Assembly: GCA_949825045.1 (NCBI GenBank)
Contig: OX463813.1
Span: 28,936,001 to 29,000,000 of the forward strand
Direction: 5' to 3'
DNA length: 64,000 nucleotides
Source of the DNA: Argyresthia goedartella
Taxonomy: Eukaryota > Arthropoda > Insecta > Lepidoptera > Argyresthiidae
Below are positions 1 to 10,635 of this stretch, piece by piece. The notes under the pieces were generated by a model. That model made no database searches. It saw nothing but the letters and a program-made list of their open reading frames with translations, and was not told where the DNA came from. The translations under genes were made by a program, and so were the position numbers. Every line of letters starts with the position of its first letter. Within the stretch, counting starts at the first letter, position 1.

Positions 1-1079
1 CAATAAAGAAATTATGAATTATGAAAAAATATATATAACATTTTTTTATTTTCATGGCATCCCTACAAGCGGCTAACTAACTAGTCATTCATGAACTTAA
101 TTATCCATATCGTAAAAACAGACGGACAGCCGGTATCGAAGTATGATAATGGTTAATCACAAATAAGATAAAAAGCTGCTAAAACAGGACGATACCTGGC
201 ACTTGCACTTAGTGTACTGGCGTGCTCAAAAGTGCTTGTGTTGTCTTTGGTGAATGAATACTGCTTCTTGTCACGCAAAATGGAGTATTGATGATGATAA
301 CTAGCTGAATGTGGACGCGGCTGTGCTTCCGTCACGTTTTATGGGAAAAGGCATAACGCTATGTTTTTTGTTTAATTGATAAAAGAGAAATATACAACTG
401 GCCCTGCCACCTAATTCTGTAGCGACGGTTGTAGCAAGCAGTACAGATCCCGTGTGGGTCTCTTCAGCCACAAGACGTGACTCTCAGAATATACAGCAGC
501 TGTAAAAATAATAATAATATGTTAAGTTCAATGATGATTTACTCGCTATGGGCACCTTTGGTCAGGGCATTTGTTGGGTCGGTTGATTTGTGTAATTGTT
601 TTTTTTAATATGGGCACCTTTGGTCAGGGCATTTCTTGGGTCGGTTGATTTGTGTTATTGTTTTTTTAATTTTGTATTTATGATTTAGTTATGACGATTT
701 GATCAACTACTTTTGTCATGGAAAAATAAATGTACGAGTAAGTTCTTGAAGGTGAGCTAAATTACTCACACAGTGTTTTACCTATTTTCACAATACAAAA
801 TTAGAACGAAATTATAAGTTGCTGTAAAGTAAAATATTGATTGAGCCTTTTTTATCAGTTTTATAATAGCAAATACAAAAATTCATACATTTTTTAAATT
901 AACATCACAAGTGTACGTGTGTAAGTGACTAGATGACGTTGATAGGAAAATTGCAAATTCATCGAGCTGAGTTAATTTCGCAGCGGGGCGCCTCGTAATT
1001 GATTACTCTTTGCTTCGAAATGCCCATTAAACAGTGTTGTCAAGAATTTGAAAGGTTCAAGCCTCTACTCACCATGGGA
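1..1079. other. Spacer without a recognisable gene
   Basis: AT-rich sequence with only short, uncharacteristic open frames on both strands. The one structured item is the tandem duplication at 548-670. No transposon protein, splice pattern or RNA gene was recognised. Confidence 0.6.
548..670 (+). repeat. Tandem duplication, two ~62-bp units
   Basis: The unit beginning ATGGGCACCTTTGGTCAGGG at 548 recurs at 610. The copies differ by two substitutions plus a one-base change in T-run length, so the duplication is fairly recent. No coding role is visible. Confidence 0.9.
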
Positions 1080-1240
1080 TATAGTCAAGTCAAATGTGTT
1101 TGTTACTGTAGATATTCATTACTCGTCTCGACATTGGACCACTGTGGGAGTAAAAGGGCGTAGAAACCCACATATTGATTTTTAGATCTCTTATAAAAAT
1201 TGGTTGTGTTTAACTTATACAAATACTAGAAATAAACATA
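1080..1240 (-). repeat. Fragment of a LINE 3' UTR
   Basis: This stretch shares blocks such as ACATTGGACCACTGTGGGAG and TTTTTAGATCTCTT with 27290-27540 and 55990-56228, the 3' UTR of the CR1-like LINE described below. It ends beside AGTCAAGTCAAA, a short repeated tail like those at the other copies. No coding part remains. It is more diverged than the other two copies. Confidence 0.75.
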
Positions 1241-1421
1241 TATTTCATCTCAAGAAACCTTTTGTTTTGTCAAGTATTCGCAATGACGTATTCAAACAAA
1301 ACAAAATATTTCTTAGATGTAATATTATATATTATATTCCAGAGTAAGAAACCGGCTTAAAGCTGACTTTTTTTTGACAGCGCCTGTATATAAATTAAAT
1401 AATTATAATCTCAAACTCTTA

Positions 1422-1450
1422 TACATAGTCAGGTCATAAGTTCTGTCACA
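1422..1450 (+). repeat. mariner left terminal inverted repeat
   Basis: It matches the reverse complement of 3155-3183 at 28 of 29 positions and is preceded by TA. Confidence 0.9.
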
Positions 1451-1548
1451 TGTGCAATATGAAATAATTTAGACATTTTTATTATTTATGTAAACATTTA
1501 TATAGCAAAATGAACTTAATAAAACATAGATTCTTATGGTAATAAAGT

Positions 1549-2547
1549 TTATACAAAATGACCCCCGCGATTTTGAATACAGGCCTTTATTCTGCGCGGC
1601 CAGTCGTCTATCGCAGCACGAACGAGGTCCATGTCAATATCGGCGGCTGCCTTAATCAAGGATGCCTTGAGTGACTCCAAATCAGGATGAGGCTTTGAGC
1701 AGGCCTTTTCCTCCAAGTGTTGCCATATCTTGTAATCTAACGGACTCAAATCTGGACTGGAGGAGGGCCAGTCTTCGTGCTGGATGAAGTCGATTTCACG
1801 CGCCGCCAGCCAGTCTTGTGTGCTTTTCGCTCTATGAGCTGGCGCAGAATCTTGTTGGAATACCCAGTGCCTGTTATTAAACATGGTATGAGAAACAGGT
1901 TCCACAAGGTTCTTGAGGACTGTATTTTGATACACAACTGCATTAGTTTTTACGCCTTTCTCACAAAAATGTACCTCTGTTAAGCCCCAAAAAGAGACTC
2001 CCAACCAAACCATGAGCGAGGATGGAAAATGACCTCGTTGGACACGCGGAATACGGTTGCTCGCTTCTTCACTGCTGTGTGCGTACACCTTATCATTTTG
2101 TTTGTTGTAGCTCTCTTCCACGGTGAAAATTTTTTCATCCGAAAAAAGAATTTCCCGATGCTTTTTTCCCGCGTACTGCTTCAACAAAGCGCAGCATCTC
2201 TTCAGTCTCAGGTCCATTAAACGAGCGTCCAAACGATGTCCTGTTTTTCTTCGATATGCCCTAAGCCCTAAGTCTTCATTTAACACCCTTTTCACCGTGG
2301 TCCTGCTTAACCCCATCTGAAGGGCCAACAGTTTCTGCTTACGTATGGGATTTCTTTGAATTCGCGCCTTCACAGCTTTTATCACTGCTGGAGTCCTAAC
2401 AGAGCAAGGGCGACCACTTCTTGACCTGTCATCTACACTAGAGTCTTCATTGTATCGTTTTATGGTACGATAATCGAATCTTTTGGTTATATTAAAATTT
2501 TTCAGTAAGTCGAAAATCTGAATTGGCGCGTAACCGCAACGATGCAA
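1549..2547 (-). CDS. mariner (maT-like, DD37D) transposase
   Basis: This encodes a DDE/D-type transposase for cut-and-paste movement of the surrounding mariner in the nucleus. The N-terminal third has helix-turn-helix character and an RSGRP segment (about residue 42), as in Tc1/mariner linkers. The catalytic triad is visible: D in FSDEKIF, D in FQQDSAPAH, and D in SPDLSPLDYKIW. 37 residues separate the second and third acids. The frame is open for 332 codons, near full length, and has no internal stop. The listed first codon is TTG. The same frame stays open upstream to a TGA near 2625 without an ATG, so the original start seems to be lost. Movement competence is therefore doubtful although the catalytic core looks intact. 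Confidence 0.88.
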   Translation of the reverse strand: MHRCGYAPIQIFDLLKNFNITKRFDYRTIKRYNEDSSVDDRSRSGRPCSVRTPAVIKAVKARIQRNPIRKQKLLALQMGLSRTTVKRVLNEDLGLRAYRRKTGHRLDARLMDLRLKRCCALLKQYAGKKHREILFSDEKIFTVEESYNKQNDKVYAHSSEEASNRIPRVQRGHFPSSLMVWLGVSFWGLTEVHFCEKGVKTNAVVYQNTVLKNLVEPVSHTMFNNRHWVFQQDSAPAHRAKSTQDWLAAREIDFIQHEDWPSSSPDLSPLDYKIWQHLEEKACSKPHPDLESLKASLIKAAADIDMDLVRAAIDDWPRRIKACIQNRGGHFV

Positions 2548-3154
2548 CGCAATAACTGCGACACGGTCTTCTTTAAGACGCTGATTAAATAAATATGGGG
2601 TGCTGTTTTCATGTGTTTTTCAGGAAATACTGGGCAAATCGTAATTAATTTCTGGTATATGTAATTTGACTATATAATCTAGAGATTCTTAATTGGAAAA
2701 CATGTTTGGATAAAATTTTCTCGATAGAAAATAAATACAAAGTCAACCCTTTTTTTATGGTTTTATCCTATTACACCGCAGTAGTAAGTGAATATGACTG
2801 TGTGATAATTGCAATGTATGAACAATTGTTATTTCTAACGATTTTAAATTTGAAAGTTAATTCCCTGAAATAGTTTATTTTTTATGATTTTTTTTACGTT
2901 TTGGCGCTTACGTTGTTTCAGATTAGTCGCGAGTGCATTATTGGCATCCCGCTTTTTCTTATTCGCGAGTAATTATTGCATCTCACTTCCACTCGACAGC
3001 GCATTTTTATTCCATCATCGCCTTAAGTGTCCACTCCATATTTAAAAATGAGGAAAATTCTAAAAAGTACACATTTTTATTTTCATGAAAAATTCGAAAT
3101 TCGAATTCAATAAACTTTTTGTGGCCAGCGTTCTAAATTCAAAAGTTTTTATTG

Positions 3155-3183
3155 TGTGACAGAACTTATGACCTGACTGTGTA
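3155..3183 (-). repeat. mariner right terminal inverted repeat
   Basis: Inverted partner of 1422-1450; followed by TA at 3184-3185. Confidence 0.9.
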
Positions 3184-3422
3184 TATGTGTGATGTCGCTG
3201 TTTCTGGTTCCCACGACACAGGCTGTCCTAGTGTGGGGCCATAAGCAATGTATGTGCCTTTATGAAAATGTTTATGTTTATTGCTACTCATTGTAAAATG
3301 CTATGTTGTATTTAACTTGAGTTTTACCTATATTTAGCGGCTGTCAAAACTGTGGTACAAGACGGTCTAAGATAAGCATTCGTAAATAAATATTGTTTTT
3401 GAAGCGATTATTGTGACAGACA

Positions 3423-3614
3423 TGTTACATACGTACTTTCCACGGATACTGCCGACCATGACGATGACCTGATATTCGTGCCTCGTGTAAGCCAAGACGG
3501 CTGACGGTGCATTTAACGTGTTACATACGTACTTTCCACGGATACTGCCGACCATGACGATGACCTGATATTCGTGCCTCGTGTAAGCCAAGACGGCTGA
3601 CGGTGCATTTAACA
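3423..3614 (+). repeat. Two tandem 96-bp units inside the 5' LTR
   Basis: Units start at 3423 and 3519 and contain TTTCCACGGATACTGCCGAC. The same doublet lies in the 3' LTR, so it was present when the element transposed. Repeated blocks in an LTR U3 region often act as enhancers; that role is inferred here. Confidence 0.85.
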
Positions 3615-3772
3615 TCACGTAGCTACTATTTAGAATTTAGGTTTTTTCGATTGTATAGAGTCACTTTATATCTTACATCGATTGAAGTCGCAACTCTGTA
3701 GAATTAATTAATAAAATAAGTCAAAAGCATTTTGATTTTTTTTTGGATCCTTCGTTGCGACCAAACGTAATT
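3423..3772 (+). repeat. 5' LTR of the errantivirus-type element
   Basis: It begins TGTTACATACG and ends GTAATT, immediately before the primer-binding site. The first 192 bp are two tandem 96-bp units. The partner at 16044-16394 is almost identical. Confidence 0.93.
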
Positions 3773-3789
3773 GGCGCAGCCGGTAGGAT
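3772..3789 (+). promoter_or_regulatory. Primer-binding site, tRNA-Ser type
   Basis: TGGCGCAGCCGGTAGGAT directly follows the LTR and overlaps its last base. TGGCGCAGTCGG-type sites, matching the 3' end of a serine tRNA, are known for 17.6/297-like errantiviruses. Confidence 0.75.
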
Positions 3790-4089
3790 AGCTGAGTCAG
3801 TGCTTCCTGGTTCCTGCCAATCCTGGTTCCTGTGGCCCGGAAAACGTCGTCAGCTATCCCGAAACCTACAAATAAATCACGTCGGTCAGCCAGCGGAGGA
3901 GTATCCAGACATTGATACGCCCAGAGATACCAAGATGCCTATTTTAATCCTATTTTTAGCCCTGTATAATATAAATTTTCCAAAATTTTCCACCCACGCG
4001 TCCAACGACGACAATCGGCGACTTACTACCCCAGTAGTGTAGTAGGGAACCGTAGAGTAGCCCAAGATTTTCTTAGACGAATAGACGAA
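3790..4089 (+). other. Errantivirus leader with an ATG and hydrophobic run
   Basis: This is the untranslated leader between the primer-binding site and gag. An ATG at 3934 opens a short frame, ending at 4042, that starts with a strongly hydrophobic run (PILILFLALY). Errantivirus env is usually made from a spliced RNA that takes its 5' part from the leader, so this may be an upstream exon; that is inference. The gag frame is already open through the last ~60 bases without an ATG. Confidence 0.45.
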
Positions 4090-5319
4090 GTGGAGGAAGA
4101 CGAACAAGTACAAAGTCATAGATCACGTAGAAGAATGGAAAACACAGGCGTAGATACCATTTACAAGGCCTTAAGGCTCCTTCCCGAATTTGACGGCAAC
4201 CCCAATGTACTAACTAGGTTCATACAGTTATGCGACCAGCTAGTTAGTGTATATGTGAAACCAGGCCCTGATAATGAGTTAGCGAATTTATGTCTGCTGA
4301 ATGGTATTTTAAATAAAATCACCGGTGCCGCAGCACGAACGATCAATTCCAACGGCATTCCAAATAGTTGGATAGGTATTAAAAGTGCCCTTATCAATAA
4401 TTTTGCCGATCAACGAGACGAGACCGCACTTTACAATGACATGTCCCTCCTATCACAAGGCCAAGGTACCCCATAAGATCTCTATGAGTAATGCCAAAGT
4501 CTTTTTAGTACCATAATGACCTATGTAACATTGCATGAGAGTGTCGCCACAACGATCGAAGCGAAACGAGAGTTATATAAAAAACTTGCATTGCAATCTT
4601 TCATCAGAGGACTGAAAGAGCCGCTAGGTTCCCGTATTCGGTGTATGAGACCCGAAACTATCGAAAAGGCTTTAGAATATGTACAGGAGGAAGTGAACTT
4701 CATGTACCTTCAAAATCGAAATGAGTCCCTATCTGATCGAAAACACCCCCATTATCAGCCCATTATAAAAATGAGCCCTATCCATAGTGCCCCTTCTGTG
4801 CCACCTATGCCGATGGCACAACGTCACAACTTTGCTAACCCGTTGCCCAATTGGCAACAGCGCCCTGGTACCGTGCCCTTATGGAAACCGAATAATAATT
4901 ATTCTCATCCCCAATTCAGAGCACCCCAACGCATGGCTAATATGTCCACGCGCACGCAACAAATGTTCCGAGCGCCACCACCGAATTATAACCCTCACAG
5001 TAATGTCTTCCGTATGCAACCACGGAACCCTAATCATTTTGGTGCAAACCATAATACCGCACCAAAACCTATGAGTGGAGTTGTCCCTTATGCACCTAAA
5101 CCATTGCCACCCTCCGGTCATGATTGGACCCGACATGGCAATCCATCTCCGAATAATTATTTTAAATCGCGAGAGACTAACTTCAATGAGTGCTATGGCT
5201 ATGATGACTATGAATATGGCCCCACGTACGACGTAGATTATTTCCCGGAACAGAGCAACGACTACTATGAGTACAATCCTTATCTCTCAGGCGAGCCCGA
5301 GTCAAGTTACTCTTATTAA
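4090..5319 (+). pseudogene. gag: Gag of the errantivirus-type element, two in-frame stops
   Basis: This is the structural particle protein of the element. The same reading frame runs 4090-4476 and 4516-5319, broken by TAA at 4474-4476 and TAA near 4492. The conserved part is the central capsid-like region (SFIRGLKEPLGSRIRCM). The C-terminal third is rich in N, P and Y, with no CCHC knuckle, as in errantivirus Gag. The first codon in this frame is GTG at 4090; the first ATG is near 4135, so the start is uncertain. After the stop at 5317-5319 the same frame would continue to TAG near 5424, in a different phase from pol, which fits a frameshift-linked gag-pol. Confidence 0.85.
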
Positions 5320-5386
5320 CCTGTCCCCGAGGTGAACTCCAATACCGATGATATGTTTCCACAGCCTTCATCCTCCATACCTGAGG

Positions 5387-7546
5387 ATTTTCCCAAATCA
5401 TCCAAGTCAGACAGACTAAAATAGAAATTAATTTACAGACCCAACGGCAACTACCGTTTATTCAGATCGCGAACCCCCCACTTAAATTATTAATAGACAC
5501 TGGTGCCAATCAGTCGTTTATAAGTCCTGAAACTATTGAAAAATATTTTCAGTACATTCCACTGAACTATGATCCATTCGAAGTAACTAATGTGCATGCT
5601 ACTAGCCGCAATGACTATTCTATAACCCTGCCAAGTTTCCCCGAATTCAATGACAGAAATGATATCACGTTCTTCGTATATAAATTTCATAATTATTTCG
5701 ACGGTCTTATAGGATCAGATTTACTGACCAGTTGGGAATGTAACATAAATTATAAGGACAAATTTCTTGAAACACAAAGTACTAAAATTCCCATTATCAT
5801 GTACGACTCATGCAATGTGAACCTCTATGAAGATATCATTCCAGCGCATTCATCAAAATTGGTGCGAATACCGGTCAACATGCATGACGGTGATGCAATT
5901 ATTTCGCAGCAAGTAATATCTAATTGCATTGTAGGTGATTGCTTGACATCAGTTATAAATCGTCGTGGTATTTTAGAAGTAACTGACCCGAGTCCAAATG
6001 ACGTCATCTTTTCTATGTATCAACCCGTTCACGGTGAAATTTATAACAACGAATGCGAACGGTCCCAGCAATTATCGCCGCGATCGAAAGAAGTACTTTC
6101 TCGCTTACGGACGAGTCATTTGAACGCGGAAGAACGCGCTAACTTAGAATCACTTTGTTCTCAGTACGCCGATATATTTTATATCGAAGGCGAACCGCTA
6201 ACGTTCACAAATAAGATCAAGCACTGCATTAGAACTACAGATGAGGTCCCAGTTTACACAAAAAGCTATCGATATCCGTTTGTTCATAAGCAGGAAGTTA
6301 GTGACCAGATTGGAAAAATGTTAGAACAAGGAATAATTCGTCCTTCGGACTCCGCATGGAGCTCGCCAATCTGGGTCGTTCCCAAAAAGACAGATGCGTC
6401 TGGCAAAACGAAATGGCGCATTGTTGTAGACTTCCGGAAAGTGAACGAGAAGACCATAGACGATAAATACCCCATACCTAACATAACGGATGTCCTTGAT
6501 AAATTAGGCAATTGTCAATACTTCACCACCCTAGATCTCGCCAGCGGATTTTATCAGGTGGAGATGCAGGACGAGGATATCCCAAAAACAGCTTTCAACG
6601 TGGAGCATGGGCACTTTGAATTTTTGAGGATGCCCATGGGTCTCAAAAATAGTCCTTCTACCTTCCAGCGAGTGATGGATAATGTCCTCAGAGGCCTCCA
6701 AAACGTCATCTGCCTGGTTTATCTTGATGATATAATAGTTTTCAGCACATCCCTTCAGGAGCATATTGTTAACTTAGATAAGGTTTTTCAGCGATTGCGT
6801 GAATCGAATTTTAAGGTTCAAATGGATAAATCGGAGTTCTTGAAACTTGAAACAGCTTATTTAGGTCATGTGATAACTCGAAATGGCATCAAGCCTAATC
6901 CTGAAAAACTAGCAGCTATTGAGAAGTACCCCATTCCTAAAACTCCTACTGAAATTAAGCGATTCCTTGGACTTCTCGGTTATTACAGAAAGTTTATTCC
7001 AGACTTTGCCAAGATAACCAAATCTCTCACGCAATGTCTGAAAAAAGGTTCAAAAATCAGATTAGATGAAAATTATGTATCCTGTTTCGAAAAATGTAAA
7101 ACACTTCTGATCAATGATCCGATTCTCCAGTATCCGGACTTCTCGAAAGATTTCATCTTAACAACTGACGCGTCTAATCTAGCCATTGGTGCTATTCTCT
7201 CCCAAGGTCCCCTAGGTTCAGATAAACCTATCTCTTACGCATCTAGAACACTGAACAGTAGTGAGATAAATTACAGTACCATCGAAAAAGCACTTCTAGC
7301 CATCGTATGGGCAACAAAGTACTTTCGTCCCTATCTATTCGGCCGCAAGTTCCAAATTGTAACTGACCATAAACCTCTTCAATGGGTTATGACGCTAAAA
7401 GAGCCAAATTCACGTTTAACCCGATGGAAAATGAAATTAAGTGACTATAACTTTACCGTTGTGTATAAGCAAGGTAAAGCTAATACGAATGCAGATGCAT
7501 TATCCCGAATAGAAATCAATAATGAGGAAATAAGTTCAGTTGTAGC
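5387..7546 (+). pseudogene. pol: Errantivirus pol, N-terminal part: protease, RT, RNase H
   Basis: This is the replication polyprotein, and the frame is open throughout this part. The protease core LIDTGANQSF is near 5487. Reverse transcriptase follows, with WRIVVDFRKVN near 6415, and the catalytic YLDDII near 6719. The RNase H begins with TTDASNLAIG near 7160. The chromodomain-free tether region follows (NADALSR near 7485). No ATG is visible at the 5' end, as expected for a frameshifted pol. The frame is cut at 7546 by the BEL/Pao insertion; the short duplicated target GTAGC follows codons that resume at 12866. It can no longer make a full polyprotein. Confidence 0.9.
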
Positions 7547-8090
7547 TGTTCGATTCCAAATCGATATTCGATCGATGGTTTCGGAACGGCCATTTTGAAT
7601 TTGACGTTGCTGCCAACCTTGCAGTTTTTGACAACTGACAGACGAAAGCCCTCGCAATGTAAACGCGTTTGGATAGGGTATTGAAATTAAATCGCAGTCC
7701 ATCTGGAATGTTTTCGAGGTTCCCTCAGGATTGTCTATAAAGCTGAGTGTGTTGTGGTTCCCCGAACCAGATAAAGTTCGCATTTACGTTGCCGATTGGT
7801 TTTTTACCACGTAACATAACCTGTGTTGGAACACTGCTGATCGAGGCTGGCCCGCCAGTCACACAGGAGGTTGGCTGAAGAATCTGTCTACCAAGAAGAG
7901 CCTAGGGTGCACCTGGGCCTTGCAGAGAGACAGGAGGTTGACGGGACCGAAGCACAGACCAGGTTAGATCGAATCCAATCATTTTAGCTCGGTGAATCGC
8001 CGACGTTCACACTTCTTGGCAACTGATCGCTACGCTACCTCGTAGCTGATGGGCCCCTACGAGGTCATTAGGTGCTGAGAAGCCTGAACC
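7547..8090 (+). repeat. 5' LTR of BEL/Pao element 1
   Basis: It starts TGTTCGATTCC and ends at GCCTGAACC. It pairs with 12320-12865 at roughly 98-99 percent identity by eye. Confidence 0.93.
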
Positions 8091-8631
8091 ATTTTGGTAG
8101 CTAGAGCGTGGTTTCCTGAGATTTGCAGCCGTCAAGGGCTCCAGGAACGCACGATTTGGGACTATCAATCTGTAGGTATAGGCGGTTATTAGGTAACTGT
8201 TGTTCCTATATCTACATAGATTGGTAGTATTGTAAGCTATAGGTCTATTGCTGGTAGTAGATAGACAGATATTGAATTGAAAATTGCATTGAATTACCAG
8301 TCAGTCAATCTATTAGTGGTCTAGTAATGCTATTGAAGAATGTTTTGGTTAACATAGGCAGTTACATCTATTGATAGCAGGCTATTGCATTGTTTTCAGT
8401 TTATAGCAATTTATAACTTGAACTAATATTGACTATCAGTATGTGTTGTAGTGATAAAGGGAGACTAAATTGTTATTTACAGAATTTATATAGATATAAA
8501 ACTCGGTTCCTATTGTTTAAGGAAAATAACATTGTTTAAGTTATAGTTTAGGGTTCCCTCGTTTGGGTTATAGACTGGAGGGTCCAATAAAATTGAGTTA
8601 CTGCAAATTGTGAGTAAGTATCGTTCCGATC
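8091..8631 (+). promoter_or_regulatory. Primer-binding site and leader of BEL/Pao 1
   Basis: ATTTTGGTAGCTAGAGCG follows the LTR. The TGGTAGC start fits the complement of a tRNA CCA end, and the second BEL element has nearly the same sequence at 39043. The rest is an AT-rich leader before the gag ATG at 8632. Confidence 0.65.
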
Positions 8632-10635
8632 ATGTCGTTATCTGAAATACAGAAGGGTGTTTCTAAGGAACTCAGATGGTTTTCCTCCGCACACGGTCTG
8701 ATAGACCGTTTAGATAGGCATGATGTGGTATTGGAGCGGTCTATGGACGTTAAGGAACGTTACAATAGGGTGCTCGAATTGTCCGCGCAGGCGGAATCAG
8801 TTGATGGTTGCGCACCTGACAGGCTGTCACGGTTGCTAGGGGATGTCGACCAATGTATGGAGATGGCAGCTGCTATCACGCAGAAGGCTGCGGACATACG
8901 TAGACAGCGCGAGTCCAGCCATGGTGGTGACATTGAAGCACCTCTGCCGCTTCAGGGTTCAGGGTCCAGGTTACCGGCCATAACTATGCCTACTTTTGAC
9001 GGAGTGTCCGGTGAATGGATGAGCTTCATCAATCTGTTCGACAGTTTGGTGCACATGCGATCGGACATTACCAAGTCTGTCAAGATGGCTCAGCTGGTGG
9101 CAGCATTGAGGGGTGAGCCTAGGGAGCTGGTCGCTCATTTGACAGTTACGGAGGGTAACTATGAAACGGCCAGGCAATTGTTGGTCAGACGTTACCATAA
9201 CAAACGGAGGTTGGCCGATGCCCAACTGAACCGTTTGTTTAGTATCCCGGTTGTGAACAAGGTCGGGGCCATACAGACGGAGGTTTTGAACCCGTTGTTG
9301 TCCGTCACCAAGGCTCTAGAGAATCTTGGACTTCCGGTTGGTGAATGGTCGTACCTACTGCTGTACATTGTACTTTCCCGCCTACCCGCTGACGTGCAGA
9401 CTCGTTTCGAACAGTCTCACGGGAGGTCGGCCGAGGACCTGCCCGCCTTCTCCGACTTGGTCGGATTCTTGGAAGAGGAGGCTCGACGGGCAGAGAATTT
9501 GGGGTTGACGGTCACCCATCCTTCGGAGCCACAGAGAGCTGCCGGGAGCGCTGTGAGTAGGGGCCCTCCGACGAGGAAGGACCGCACCAACCGGCAGTCG
9601 TATGGGACTGTGAGTGCATTGACCCCACATAGTGAGACCTGCCCATGTTGTAGGCAGATTGGCCATGCTGTGGCCAATTGCAATAAGTTCGGGGAACTTA
9701 GGGTTGAGGGACGGCGCCGGATGGCCAAGCAGCGGAGCTGGTGTTTCCTGTGCCTCGGGCCACACATGGCTAGGGACTGCACGCGCACAAAAATGTGCGG
9801 ATATTGTGGTGGGGCCCACAACAATCTGTTGTGCATGAACCGGTCCGGCCAACAGCCACCACAGGGCCGTACCCAGGGTGACACGGCATGGGGCCCTGAG
9901 AATTCGTTTGCGACTCGGAGCGCAACTCAGGGGCCAACGTCCCCACGTCCACAGGGCCGTACCCAGGGTGACACGGCATGGGGCCCTGAGAATTCGTTTG
10001 CGACTCGGAGCGCAACTCAGGGGCCAACGTCCCCACGTCCACAGGGCCGTACCCAGGGTGACACGGCATGGGGCCCTGAGAATTCGTTTGCGACTCGGAG
10101 CGCAACTCAGGGGCCAACGTCCCCACGTGCACAGGGCAGTACTAGGGTGCAGGGCCGCACTCAGGGTCATCACATGGGGGGCCCTGAGTTTTCGGTTGCG
10201 ACTCAGCATCCGACTCAGCGGGCAATGGGGCCACAAGCACGCGGCCACCCAGGGGTGCAGGGCCGCACTCAGGGTCATCACATGGGGGGCCCTGAGTTCT
10301 CGGTTGCGACTCAGCATCCGACTCAGCGGCACATTGGGTGTGTTGAGCAGGCCGTAACGGGCGGGTGGCATGGGACACCTTCGAGCTATGCGGGTGCGGT
10401 TCGGACGCCGCCTCAGTTGTCGCCCCGCTCGTCGCCTCGTCCTCGTCGGTCGCATGTGATGTCCCCCCCGCTCATGGAGCGGCCACGGTTGAATTCACGC
10501 CCACCCCCCTTCGGGGGGCGTCGTAGGGTGGCAATGGAACCGGCGCGTGGGCCATTTGTACAATGGGACCCTCTGGCGTATAGCTGCATACCTGATCGGT
10601 TACAGGCACAGTGGGGCCCCGGGGGTCCTCGCTAG
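8632..10635 (+). CDS. gag: BEL/Pao Gag, 667 codons, repeat-rich tail, amber end
   Basis: This is the particle protein of BEL/Pao 1, starting at an ATG after the leader. Residues ~1-105 look helical. About 110-260 match the DUF1759-type Gag core (TFDGVSGEWMSFINLFDSL near 122). Three zinc knuckles follow near 335-400: CPCCRQIGHAVANC is canonical C-X2-C-X4-H-X4-C, and CFLCLGPHMARDC and CGYCGGAHNNLLC have X3 spacing. The tail carries a 30-residue unit three times, then a 36-residue unit twice. The frame ends with TAG at 10633-10635, and the protease begins in the same frame directly after it. BEL elements normally keep gag and pol in one frame, so readthrough is possible. Confidence 0.92.
   Translation: MSLSEIQKGVSKELRWFSSAHGLIDRLDRHDVVLERSMDVKERYNRVLELSAQAESVDGCAPDRLSRLLGDVDQCMEMAAAITQKAADIRRQRESSHGGDIEAPLPLQGSGSRLPAITMPTFDGVSGEWMSFINLFDSLVHMRSDITKSVKMAQLVAALRGEPRELVAHLTVTEGNYETARQLLVRRYHNKRRLADAQLNRLFSIPVVNKVGAIQTEVLNPLLSVTKALENLGLPVGEWSYLLLYIVLSRLPADVQTRFEQSHGRSAEDLPAFSDLVGFLEEEARRAENLGLTVTHPSEPQRAAGSAVSRGPPTRKDRTNRQSYGTVSALTPHSETCPCCRQIGHAVANCNKFGELRVEGRRRMAKQRSWCFLCLGPHMARDCTRTKMCGYCGGAHNNLLCMNRSGQQPPQGRTQGDTAWGPENSFATRSATQGPTSPRPQGRTQGDTAWGPENSFATRSATQGPTSPRPQGRTQGDTAWGPENSFATRSATQGPTSPRAQGSTRVQGRTQGHHMGGPEFSVATQHPTQRAMGPQARGHPGVQGRTQGHHMGGPEFSVATQHPTQRHIGCVEQAVTGGWHGTPSSYAGAVRTPPQLSPRSSPRPRRSHVMSPPLMERPRLNSRPPPFGGRRRVAMEPARGPFVQWDPLAYSCIPDRLQAQWGPGGPR
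9862..10131 (+). repeat. Three tandem 90-bp units in BEL gag
   Basis: Units start at 9862, 9952 and 10042 with CAGGGCCGTACCCAGGGTGA and are almost identical. They encode a 30-residue repeat in Gag. A distinct 108-bp unit follows twice from about 10145. Confidence 0.95.
10145..10345 (+). repeat. Two tandem 108-bp units in BEL gag
   Basis: GGGTGCAGGGCCGCACTCAG begins at 10145 and again at 10253. The second unit is slightly shorter. It is related to the 90-bp units by the shared CAGGGCCG start, suggesting stepwise expansion. Confidence 0.9.

Larger units (their letters stand above)
1422..3183 (-). mobile_element. maT-type mariner transposon, complete ends
   Basis: Terminal inverted repeats of 29 bp lie at 1422-1450 and 3155-3183, differing at one base, with core CAGGTCATAAGTTCTGTCAC. 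A TA dinucleotide flanks each end (1420-1421 and 3184-3185), as expected for Tc1/mariner insertion. The single gene, on the minus strand, is a DD37D transposase, the spacing typical of the maT group. The non-coding sides hold no other gene. Confidence 0.9.

Noticed and set aside
3367..3618. 83-codon minus-strand frame in the LTR
   Set aside because: It is made of the 96-bp LTR doublet; the same frame recurs at the 3' LTR.
9862..10131. Regular repeats resembling a CRISPR array
   Set aside because: Units are contiguous 90-bp copies without variable spacers and are inside a gag frame.
9382..10455. 357-codon open frame on the minus strand
   Set aside because: It lies antisense to BEL gag and stays open because the tandem units are multiples of three; no domain is visible.
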